This document shows, piece by piece, positions 1 through 6,653 of a DNA stretch of 19,837 bases. Location: the NCBI GenBank assembly GCA_023381095.1, contig JAMCTO010000078.1, positions 1-19,837 of the forward strand, in the 5' to 3' direction. Numbering within the stretch: the stretch's first letter is position 1; each line of letters begins with the position of its first letter. The position numbers and the translations under genes were made by a program. The notes under the pieces are model-generated. The model did not search any database, was not told the origin of the DNA, and saw nothing but the letters and a program-made list of their open reading frames with translations. The stretch comes from Bacillota bacterium. Its GTDB lineage: Bacteria > Bacillota > Sulfobacillia > Sulfobacillales > Sulfobacillaceae.

Positions 1-564
1 CTATGTTGGATTCGAATGGAAAAGTCGTCCCGCAGTGAGCGGCACATGAGGGTGCAACAGCACCAGAAAAGAAAATATTACCAACGTTGTCAGCAGCAAC
101 AAGCCATTACCGTCTTGTACTAATCCGGCCAAACGAATGCCGCGCAAATTAATCCAGGTCACTAATCCCAACAAGAGCGCAATCCAAATTAAACCACTCA
201 CATTGGGAACAGCTGCTTGAAACACATGGCCCAACACGAAGGCATCGGCGGCAATAACGAATATGACGGTTGTCGCATAAACGAATCCCGTTACCATGGA
301 CACATTGTCATTAATTCCACGACGAACCCATACCCGAATTGCAGCAGAGGAGGGATACATGCCGTTTAATTCGGAAAAGTTCGCCCCCGCCAGGACGATC
401 AGGAGTCCGGCGACTAGCAATGCTAGCCAAGCTGACGCGCCGCCAGCATACTCGGCAATTTCGACACAGGCAAGAAAGTTAATAGCGGCGGATGCAAGAC
501 CGGCACTGGTCGAGATCGCCGTCCGTAATGGCAAGACGCGCTTGAAGCCATTGGCTGTACTCAT
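1..564 (-). CDS. APC-superfamily permease, N-terminal part only (frame ends early)
   Basis: The 187 residues contain about five hydrophobic helices (roughly residues 11-35, 45-75, 90-115, 122-145 and 152-172). The sequence NLRGIRLAGLVQ between helices 4 and 5 is typical of amino acid/polyamine permeases of the APC superfamily, which import amino acids or related solutes with protons or by exchange. Family members usually have 10-14 helices and about 430-550 residues, but this frame reaches a TAG at bases 3-1. Either the gene is broken by a nonsense or frameshift mutation, or it continues in another frame beyond the window. The ATG at 564 is preceded by GGGGAG at suitable spacing and lies one base after the stop of the SCP2-like gene, so translation is probably coupled. 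The substrate cannot be told. Family call is good; intactness is doubtful. Confidence 0.7.
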   Translation of the reverse strand: MSTANGFKRVLPLRTAISTSAGLASAAINFLACVEIAEYAGGASAWLALLVAGLLIVLAGANFSELNGMYPSSAAIRVWVRRGINDNVSMVTGFVYATTVIFVIAADAFVLGHVFQAAVPNVSGLIWIALLLGLVTWINLRGIRLAGLVQDGNGLLLLTTLVIFSFLVLLHPHVPLTAGRLFHSNPT

Positions 565-565
565 G

Positions 566-907
566 TTACTCTCCCCAAATCAAGAGTGTAATGATATCAA
601 GCCGCATCATATCGTCCTGACGTCCTTTGACTAAAAGATCCCCCGCATTATAAGGCTCGGTTGGAGTGATAACGCCGGAAAAAATATCATGCAAGATGTC
701 ATGTCGTGCAGAAATCTTCAACTCCGCATCCATGGCCTCACCGGAACCCGAGGTAATCCAACCGGCCTCGCTTTTTAACCAATAGCGTTGATCGGTGTCA
801 GTGGCCCACAACTCCACTAAACGGGTCCAATCGCGATTCATTTTGCGCAGTCTCTGATTTTGGTTGCATTGTTCCGCAAATGTTTCCAGTGTTGCTAAAA
901 GATCCAC
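566..907 (-). CDS. SCP2-like sterol/lipid-binding domain protein
   Basis: A small soluble protein of 113 residues. The C-terminal half, with a G-V-I-x-P-T-E-x-Y-x-A-G-D-L-x-x-K-G-R-x-D-D-x-M-x-L pattern (about residues 77-105), resembles the end of the SCP-2 sterol-transfer fold, which binds lipids or acyl groups in a hydrophobic tunnel. The first 40 residues are polar and helical. There is no signal peptide. Translation starts at a GTG (907) with GGAGG about 10 nt upstream; no in-frame ATG or TTG lies nearer. It sits 30 bp after the quinate-dehydrogenase-like gene and one base before the permease, so the three look like one metabolic tail behind lysS. The ligand is unknown. The family call rests on pattern recognition of a divergent domain. 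Confidence 0.6.
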   Translation of the reverse strand: MDLLATLETFAEQCNQNQRLRKMNRDWTRLVELWATDTDQRYWLKSEAGWITSGSGEAMDAELKISARHDILHDIFSGVITPTEPYNAGDLLVKGRQDDMMRLDIITLLIWGE

Positions 908-937
908 CCGCGATAATCCTCCATTCCCGTCCCGTTA

Positions 938-1834
938 TCAAGAGGCGGACAATTTAAAAAGCTCGTGACGTGCTTTTGCCACAAGTTCAGTCCAGCCATC
1001 GTGATCTTGCGTTAGCCCTGAGATGGCTGCCAGCAGTGCCTCAACCACATTGGTGCCGAACGATCTGCCGTCGATCACGGGGGTAGTGGTCACCACATCA
1101 CGGACTCCCCGCGATCGCAGCATAGCCCGATCAGCGTCCGTCGTCGTATTTGTAAGGATTAACTTGTCGTCCAATCGCAGCGGCATATATCGTTTAATGA
1201 AGTGAAAGTCGCCCGCAATAATATCGGCTGCATCAAAATATTCCTCATAGTGATTTTCTGGCACGGCTTCCAATTGCTGTGCTCCCGTCGGATACAGTTG
1301 CCAGAATGGTAGTTTCACCATTTCTGGCAAAAGTTTTCGTCCTAATTCGATCAACTCTTCGCGGGTTACGATGGGATAGTTGATGCGACTAGCAAAAATC
1401 AGGTCGCCAGCAACTACCGGATATCCCCTCTGGTAAAATGCTTCGGCCATACCAAAACGATCCATCGCCGACACCATAAGCACTGACATCGAGGGGCTAA
1501 TGACCTGGCTTTGCGTTAGATCTTCTACAATCCATCGTTCCCAGGTATCTTTCAAGCCACTTCCATCCACGACAGGCGTCCGGTGGGCAGACAAAGCCAA
1601 ACGTCGAGCATCCGCAATCTCATAGCGTTTGCCCGCCATTACCAGATATCGGTCAATGCCTCCGAGTCCAATTGCATCCACTGACCCATCTAAAGTTCGA
1701 ATCAACGATTCTGCGCGTTCAAGATCCCCGTTGACGCCCCGACGTTCCACCATGACGGTTTGTCCTAATAACGACAACGTTACTTGATGATCTCGCTGAT
1801 CGGTCCCTAAACTTACACTAACCACATGTTTCAT
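938..1834 (-). CDS. Quinate 5-dehydrogenase-like family protein
   Basis: A 298-residue cytoplasmic protein that I recognise as a Firmicute family often labelled quinate 5-dehydrogenase. Supporting segments are VVSVSLGTDQRDHQV at the N-terminus, GLGGIDRYLVMAGKRYEIADA near residues 55-80, TPVVDGSGLKDTWER near 86-100, and VLMVSAMDRFGMAEAF near 118-133, which looks like the start of a nucleotide-fold half. I see no clear Gly-rich dinucleotide motif of the shikimate/quinate dehydrogenase superfamily, so the enzymatic label is weak. The ATG at 1834 is preferred because GTGAGGAC lies 7-8 nt upstream; a GTG at 1846 would put the ribosome binding site inside the gene. It begins 65 bp after the lysS stop, so it is probably cotranscribed with lysS. 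Confidence 0.55.
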   Translation of the reverse strand: MKHVVSVSLGTDQRDHQVTLSLLGQTVMVERRGVNGDLERAESLIRTLDGSVDAIGLGGIDRYLVMAGKRYEIADARRLALSAHRTPVVDGSGLKDTWERWIVEDLTQSQVISPSMSVLMVSAMDRFGMAEAFYQRGYPVVAGDLIFASRINYPIVTREELIELGRKLLPEMVKLPFWQLYPTGAQQLEAVPENHYEEYFDAADIIAGDFHFIKRYMPLRLDDKLILTNTTTDADRAMLRSRGVRDVVTTTPVIDGRSFGTNVVEALLAAISGLTQDHDGWTELVAKARHELFKLSAS

Positions 1835-1899
1835 TGGGGTCCTCACTTACTGTGCACACTTTTGTCAACATCTATTGTATGCACCGAAGTGAAGCTTGG

Positions 1900-3393
1900 C
1901 TACTCTTTATTCCACTCAGCGTCCGCAAATGACAGCTCAGGATCCAAGGGGCGCATCGTGGGAAAGAGAATCACATCGCGAATAGAAGGGCTGTCGGTCA
2001 ACAACATAACCAGACGGTCTATCCCAACTCCTAGACCCCCAGTTGGCGGCATTGCGTGTTCCAAGGCAAATAAAAAATCTTCATCAAGAGGAGGCACTTC
2101 GTCATTGCCGGCTCGGCGCTGTTCTTGCTGAAATTGGAATCGCTCACGTTGTTCCAATGGATCGTTGAGCTCGGAAAAAGCGTTGGCCACTTCTCTTCCC
2201 GCCACGAACAATTCAAATCGCTCGGTTAAAAGCGGATTTCTCTGGTCTCGCTTGGCTAACGGCGAAATATCGACGGGATGGTGCCACAAAAACGTCGGTT
2301 GCACCAAACCCGGTTCTATGATTTGACCGATAATCTTGTCCATCACTTGGGCACGTTCGAATTTGGGATCGACCTTGATACCTAATGACTTTGCCAAGTT
2401 ATGCGCATCTTCAGTTGTTCTGACATCCTGCCAGACAATTCCAGTTGCGGCGCGCAGTGTCTCCACCATGTCCACTCGGGCATAGGGCGGGGTAAAGTCC
2501 AACGGCTGTCCCTGGTAGGTAATAGCCAGCGATCCAAAGAGGTGTTGAACTAATCCCGAGATCAAGGACTCCACGAGCTCCATCATGCCATGATAATCCG
2601 TATAGGCCTGGTAGAGCTCCAGCATGGTAAACTCGGGGTTGTGGCGGGTAGAGATGCCTTCATTGCGAAACACCCGGCCGATTTCATAAACCCGTTCGAA
2701 ACCTCCCACCAACAGCCGTTTCAGGTGAAGTTCCATGGCAATGCGCAAATACAGCGGCATATCTAACGCATTATGGTAGGTTTGAAACGGCTTTGCCTCA
2801 GTTCCTCCTGCAAGTGGCAACAACACCGGGGTTTCCACTTCCATAAATCCGCGTCCTTGCAAGAAATTCCGGATATAGCCTAAAATCGCTGACCGCGTGC
2901 GAAAAACCTCTGCTACCTCAGGGTTGGATAACAAATCCAGATACCGGTAACGATAGCGCAAGTCGACGTCTCTTAACCCATGCCGTTTGTCAGGCAAGTC
3001 CCGCAGACTTTTGGCCAGATACTTGAATTCTTGAACTTCTACGGTAATTTCTCCGCGGCGGGTTTTAAAAACACGGCCGCGGACCCCCATCAAATCGCCC
3101 AAATCCAGCCAATCCAAGAGATCAAATGCTGATGTCAAAATATCTTCACGAAAATGACATTGGATACGGCCCTCTTGATCCCGCAAATCTAAGAACAGTG
3201 CCCGTCCATGCCGCCTTATCGCCACAACCCTGCCTGCCAACGACACGTCTTGGCCTTCCCATTTTTCGAAGTTGACCATAATATCCCGACTATGCAGAGA
3301 CACCGGATATGACGTGGCAGCAAACGGATCATTGCCCAATGCTTTAAGCTTTTCCCGCTTTTCTACCCGAATTGAACGGGGATCCATTCCCAA
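1900..3393 (-). CDS. lysS: Lysyl-tRNA synthetase, class II
   Basis: The enzyme charges tRNA-Lys with lysine using ATP in the cytoplasm. Its 497 residues match the usual length. An N-terminal OB-fold anticodon-binding domain (VSLAGRVVAIRRHGRALFLDLRD, in two parts about residues 50-72) is followed by the class II catalytic core. Motif 2 is around residues 235-260 (EIGRVFRNEGIS, then RHNPEFTMLE) and motif 3 is GLGVGIDRL at about 453-461. The tail DVILFPTMRPL is also typical. The start is probably TTG at 3393, with GGAGG 7 nt upstream; the ATG at 3387 would be 13 nt away. It lies 21 bp downstream of greA and in the same direction, an arrangement common in Firmicutes. Confidence 0.97.
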   Translation of the reverse strand: MGMDPRSIRVEKREKLKALGNDPFAATSYPVSLHSRDIMVNFEKWEGQDVSLAGRVVAIRRHGRALFLDLRDQEGRIQCHFREDILTSAFDLLDWLDLGDLMGVRGRVFKTRRGEITVEVQEFKYLAKSLRDLPDKRHGLRDVDLRYRYRYLDLLSNPEVAEVFRTRSAILGYIRNFLQGRGFMEVETPVLLPLAGGTEAKPFQTYHNALDMPLYLRIAMELHLKRLLVGGFERVYEIGRVFRNEGISTRHNPEFTMLELYQAYTDYHGMMELVESLISGLVQHLFGSLAITYQGQPLDFTPPYARVDMVETLRAATGIVWQDVRTTEDAHNLAKSLGIKVDPKFERAQVMDKIIGQIIEPGLVQPTFLWHHPVDISPLAKRDQRNPLLTERFELFVAGREVANAFSELNDPLEQRERFQFQQEQRRAGNDEVPPLDEDFLFALEHAMPPTGGLGVGIDRLVMLLTDSPSIRDVILFPTMRPLDPELSFADAEWNKE

Positions 3394-3414
3394 CCTGATT
3401 CCTCCACCAATCTA

Positions 3415-3891
3415 TTACCAGACTTTTAGAACCTCCAGCCGTATTTTCCCCACTGGAGCTGCCACTTCTACAGTTTGCCCGACTCTCGTGCCTAAAAGCG
3501 CCTTACCCACGGGAGATTCGTTAGAAATCCGATTTTTCATCGGTTCGGCTTCGGTAGCACCCACCAACTCATATTCTTCCTCCTCGTTTTCTTGGAGGTC
3601 TTTGACCAATACGTGGGACCCGATATGGACTATATTGGGATCCTCGCCATTGCTGTCCACCACTCGCGCTTGCCGCAACATCTTTTCAATCGTTTGAATC
3701 CGCCCTTCAATGAAGGCTTGTTCATTTTTGGCATCTTCGTACTCGGAATTCTCCGAGATGTCGCCGAACTCACGAGCGGTCTTAATCCGTTCCGCCACTT
3801 CACGCCGCTTTACCGTCTTGAGGTGCTCCAGCTCATCTTCAAGTTTCTTCAGTCCTTCAGCTGACACGAGAAGTTCTTTATCGCTCAACAA
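3415..3891 (-). CDS. greA: Transcription elongation factor GreA
   Basis: GreA enters the RNA polymerase secondary channel and stimulates cleavage of backtracked RNA, rescuing stalled complexes. From the TTG at 3891 the product is 158 residues, the family norm. It has an N-terminal antiparallel coiled coil (about residues 8-75) with the acidic tip GDISENSEYEDAKNE that carries the catalytic Asp/Glu pair, then an FKBP-like C-terminal domain ending ISNESPVGKALLGTRVGQ and VAAPVGKIRLEVLKV. A GAGGGG site lies 5 nt before the TTG at 3891 and 8 nt before the adjacent TTG at 3888. The frame stays open upstream to a GTG at 4014, which would add 41 unconserved residues. The site and start lie within a perfect 23-bp inverted-repeat arm, so initiation may be controlled. 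It lies between the HTH gene and lysS. Confidence 0.93.
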   Translation of the reverse strand: MLSDKELLVSAEGLKKLEDELEHLKTVKRREVAERIKTAREFGDISENSEYEDAKNEQAFIEGRIQTIEKMLRQARVVDSNGEDPNIVHIGSHVLVKDLQENEEEEYELVGATEAEPMKNRISNESPVGKALLGTRVGQTVEVAAPVGKIRLEVLKVW

Positions 3892-4003
3892 TGATTCCCC
3901 TCTTTCCTCATGCTCTAATGCTGGATCATCGTACGCGTCGCGTCTAATTCCTATGCACGACAAAGGTGAAGGCACCAGATGGGAATCATTGTTGAGCGAT
4001 AAA
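3877..4003. repeat. Perfect 23-bp inverted repeat enclosing the greA start
   Basis: Bases 3877-3899 are the exact reverse complement of 3981-4003, with an 81-nt spacer; the match breaks on both sides. On the greA (minus) strand the downstream arm holds most of the Shine-Dalgarno (GGGAATCA), both TTG candidates and codons down to AGC GAT AAA. A transcript coming from the HTH gene would fold this into a very stable helix hiding the ribosome binding site. The 5' arm begins 11 nt after the HTH gene's TGA. The spacer includes a small GGTG-CCTT-CACC hairpin (3965-3976). The repeat itself is seen directly; a regulatory role, as opposed to a fold-back duplication, is inference. Confidence 0.9.
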
Positions 4004-4014
4004 CAATTCGACAC

Positions 4015-4557
4015 TCACGACGGTTCTCCTGCTTGCCTAACACTACGAATTAACAGACGCAACTCTTCAGGATCAACAAATATGTCTTCTGTCAACGGTG
4101 TTGGGCCCAAAATTACGGGAACCACCGTTTTAGTATCCAACAATGCTTCCATCAATCGCACCCGTGCATTGGAGGCCAGCAAAAACACCACATCAAAGGA
4201 ACGTAAAACAGATGCTACCCGCATAATTTCATTGACCAGCTCAATGCCGCTTCGATTCTGGGCAAAATTTCGCCGCTGATCGTCCGTCATGACCCAGCAA
4301 AAATCTACCCCTTCTTGATTGCATAACTCTTGAAGCACTTCGGGATTGGATACCGGAAATCCGATTAATGCCAGTGACCGCCCCCGACGAACCTCTCCCA
4401 AGGTTTCCAGCCGCGAGACAAACGACCGATCCACATTGTAGCGCCCAGCCGCCTCGGTTTGTGACGCGCCACGGGATCGATAGTACAAGATATCTTCGAT
4501 GGCCTGGTTAAGTCGGTCGAGACTTATCAATTTATCACCGATCCGAATTAATTCCAC
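4015..4557 (-). CDS. Small HTH DNA-binding protein encoded between dusB and greA
   Basis: A soluble protein of 180 residues. Residues about 15-55 form a helix-turn-helix candidate: IEDILYYRSRGASQTEAAGR followed by YNVDRSFVSRLETLG. The second part looks like a domain with a Rossmann-type beta-alpha pattern (SLALIGFPVSNPEVL near 62-76, VVFLLAS near 123-129, VVPVILGPTPL near 144-154). I recognise this as an uncharacterised regulator family seen beside dusB and greA in several Firmicutes, from memory. The GTG start at 4557 lies inside the end of dusB (10-nt overlap), with GAGG about 8 nt upstream, so it is coupled to dusB. Its TGA abuts the GTG that could start a longer GreA. DNA-binding is likely; target and ligand are unknown. 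Confidence 0.7.
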   Translation of the reverse strand: MELIRIGDKLISLDRLNQAIEDILYYRSRGASQTEAAGRYNVDRSFVSRLETLGEVRRGRSLALIGFPVSNPEVLQELCNQEGVDFCWVMTDDQRRNFAQNRSGIELVNEIMRVASVLRSFDVVFLLASNARVRLMEALLDTKTVVPVILGPTPLTEDIFVDPEELRLLIRSVRQAGEPS

Positions 4558-5534
4558 GACAAAGCCTCGTTTCGCGCATGGTCAAGCCATTCGGCGACTA
4601 AAGTCCGGGCGTCTTGCTCGGTAGTAATTTTCGTGCATTGAGCGCGATAAGCTGCAGAGCCTGGGGTCCCCTTCAAATACCATGCCAACTGCTTGCGCAT
4701 TTCTGCAATCCCCGTTGACTCCCCCTTGATTTCCACCATACGCTGCACATGCCATAAGGCCATCCCCGCTCTTTGTTCGGCACTGGGAGCAGGCAGAGGT
4801 TGGCCTGTTTGCAAAAAATAACTGATTCTCTGAAAAACCCAGGGATCGCCAAATGACGCACGCCCTATCATAACCCCATCAGCCCCCGTTTGTTCCAGCA
4901 TGCGCAGCGCATCTTGAGGCGTCTCAACATCTCCATTGCCGACGACTGGAATGCTGACACGTTCTTTCACCCGTTTCACATATTGCCAGTTGGCCGGCCG
5001 CCTGTACTGATCCTCGCGCGTCCTGGCATGAAGAAAAATGGCCTGGGCTCCCACACGCTCAAATGCCTCCGCCAACTGCGGTGCGGTAATATGGTTGTCA
5101 TCCCACCCAGCTCGCATCTTGACCGTAACCGGAATCTCGACCGACTGGACCACGGTCTGAACTACCCGGACCGCGCCGTCCATGTCATTTAACAGTGCGG
5201 AGCCGGCACCGTTTTTAACCACCTTAGGCACCGGACAGCCCATGTTAATGTCAATTAAGTGGGCACCCTGCTTGGCGGCCGCGATGGCCGCCTCAGCCAT
5301 CGCATCAGGGTCTGCCCCTGCAATTTGAATCCCCACCGGGGATTCTCCGGGGTCGATTTCCATCAGCCAATAGCTTTTGGCGCTGTGATGCAACAAAGCA
5401 TTAGCATTAACCATTTCGGTTATGCATAATGTCGCTCCTTGTTTTCGCGCCACGGCGCGAAACGCGCGGTTTGACACCCCCGCCATTGGAGCCAGCATCA
5501 CTGGAGGGTCAATAGAGATGTTACCAATATCCAT
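4548..5534 (-). CDS. dusB: tRNA-dihydrouridine synthase
   Basis: An FMN- and NADPH-dependent flavoenzyme that reduces specific uridines in tRNA to dihydrouridine. The 328-residue TIM-barrel protein has the expected landmarks: PVMLAPMAGVSNRAFR at 11-26, INMGCPVPKVVKNGAGSALL near 96-115 with the presumed catalytic Cys100, VKMRAGWDD, HARTREDQY, and the FMN phosphate loop VVGNGDVETPQDAL followed by GADGVMIGRASFGDPWVF. The ATG at 5534 is chosen because GGAGGTG is about 6 nt upstream; an in-frame TTG at 5552 is the only longer option and has no site. It follows the DUF4129 gene by 36 bp and overlaps the HTH gene by 10 nt. The DusB subfamily is inferred from its greA/lysS context. Confidence 0.95.
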   Translation of the reverse strand: MDIGNISIDPPVMLAPMAGVSNRAFRAVARKQGATLCITEMVNANALLHHSAKSYWLMEIDPGESPVGIQIAGADPDAMAEAAIAAAKQGAHLIDINMGCPVPKVVKNGAGSALLNDMDGAVRVVQTVVQSVEIPVTVKMRAGWDDNHITAPQLAEAFERVGAQAIFLHARTREDQYRRPANWQYVKRVKERVSIPVVGNGDVETPQDALRMLEQTGADGVMIGRASFGDPWVFQRISYFLQTGQPLPAPSAEQRAGMALWHVQRMVEIKGESTGIAEMRKQLAWYLKGTPGSAAYRAQCTKITTEQDARTLVAEWLDHARNEALSWN

Positions 5535-5570
5535 TGCGCCCACCTCCCCCAAAAAGTGTCCCTTATTTTA

Positions 5571-6653
5571 TCATACTTTTTCGCTAACTTCCTTTGGCCA
5601 CTGCTCCTCCACTTGGCGTGCAGAATCCCGAGTGCCAGACTGTCCTCCATATCGTACCTGCTCATATAAATCCACGGGGAGCCCAACTTTGCCATACACC
5701 CGAAGAAACCACTGGCGCAATGTTTCCCCCCTTAAACGTGCATACGATGTATGCCGCAATTTTTTCAGATGGCGTTGTACCTGATGGCGGACCGGAGGCA
5801 AGACCTGGTGTGGTCTAAATAGTTGGTAACCCTGGATCTCAGTCAGAGATTCGCGCACAATGAAAGATTCTTGTTGGCCTTCGGGATCTTCGGTGTCCAT
5901 GTGATGCAAAAGGCTCCACACAAGCCAAATTACCCCGATAACGACCAATACGGCCAAAATACTCAATATAATAGTCTCTAGCGGACCCGCCTTATGAACA
6001 GCCTGGGACGGGTGGCCCAGGTTGTGCGGCAGGCGCGGAGAAATGTGGCGTTGGGGAAGATGAAGCGAGGGAATAAGACGCACTAGCCCCGCGGCTACCC
6101 GGCCTGCGGTATTTTCAATGAGCCACGCCCACGGTATCAACCAAAACAATATCGTCATCAGCGCTGCCGCGATGAGCGATACCAATCCTACGAATCCCAC
6201 CAAACTGTTTCGCAAGCGCCCCCCGTGTCCCGATAGGGGTAACTCAGAGGATGCATAAAATATGCCCAACACAAGTGCCACCCACACCAGCCACCACAAA
6301 TCACGATCCCAAAATCCCTCGGCAGCGGCAAACAGCACAGCCCAGGTTACTGCTCGCTGCGGCGTATTCAGATGCGACAAAAGTCCCCAGAAGACCCCCA
6401 AAATCACAAGTCCTGCCGCCAGATCTGAGTGATAGATTTGGTAGCCCACAGCGCCTAATATGGCCGCCATCCCTATAGGCACCATTAATGGCCATCGTCG
6501 CCACCGTTGAGCAATAAAGACCATAGTAACCAGTGCCATCAACATTGCAGGGCGGGGCAGGGACAGGTATACCAACCCCAATAGCCAAGCAAGATCCATA
6601 AGCCAGCTTGTCATTGCCACCAAACGGTGGTCATGGATGGCGTTGCTATCCAT
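5571..6653 (-). CDS. Multi-pass membrane protein with C-terminal DUF4129
   Basis: The 360-residue protein has about six hydrophobic helices in its first 180 residues, a linker of about 45 residues rich in Pro, His and Arg, one further helix (near 227-250), and a cytoplasmic tail. The tail resembles DUF4129: VQRHLKKLRHTSYARLRGET, then LRQWFLRVYGKVG and LYEQVRYGG. DUF4129 normally ends TgpA-type transglutaminase-like proteins, in which a catalytic Cys-His-Asp domain lies between the two membrane parts. Here only the short linker lies there, so no such domain is present. The ATG at 6653, 8 nt after AGGGGAGA, overlaps the DUF58 stop by 8 nt; a GTG at 6671 is less likely. With DUF58 and MoxR it forms the usual triad, probably an ATPase-driven membrane chaperone or assembly system. 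Its client is unknown. Confidence 0.75.
   Translation of the reverse strand: MDSNAIHDHRLVAMTSWLMDLAWLLGLVYLSLPRPAMLMALVTMVFIAQRWRRWPLMVPIGMAAILGAVGYQIYHSDLAAGLVILGVFWGLLSHLNTPQRAVTWAVLFAAAEGFWDRDLWWLVWVALVLGIFYASSELPLSGHGGRLRNSLVGFVGLVSLIAAALMTILFWLIPWAWLIENTAGRVAAGLVRLIPSLHLPQRHISPRLPHNLGHPSQAVHKAGPLETIILSILAVLVVIGVIWLVWSLLHHMDTEDPEGQQESFIVRESLTEIQGYQLFRPHQVLPPVRHQVQRHLKKLRHTSYARLRGETLRQWFLRVYGKVGLPVDLYEQVRYGGQSGTRDSARQVEEQWPKEVSEKV

Noticed and set aside
1847..1899. TTGACA on the minus strand (1868-1863) as a promoter for the quinate-dehydrogenase-like gene
   Set aside because: No -10 box lies 16-18 nt downstream; that position is occupied by the ribosome binding site. A TACAAT further up has only a weak -35.
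3710..4279. Plus-strand open frame of 189 codons across greA and the HTH gene
   Set aside because: It is antisense to two genes with clear family matches, is Ser/Arg-rich without domain resemblance, and has no ribosome binding site.
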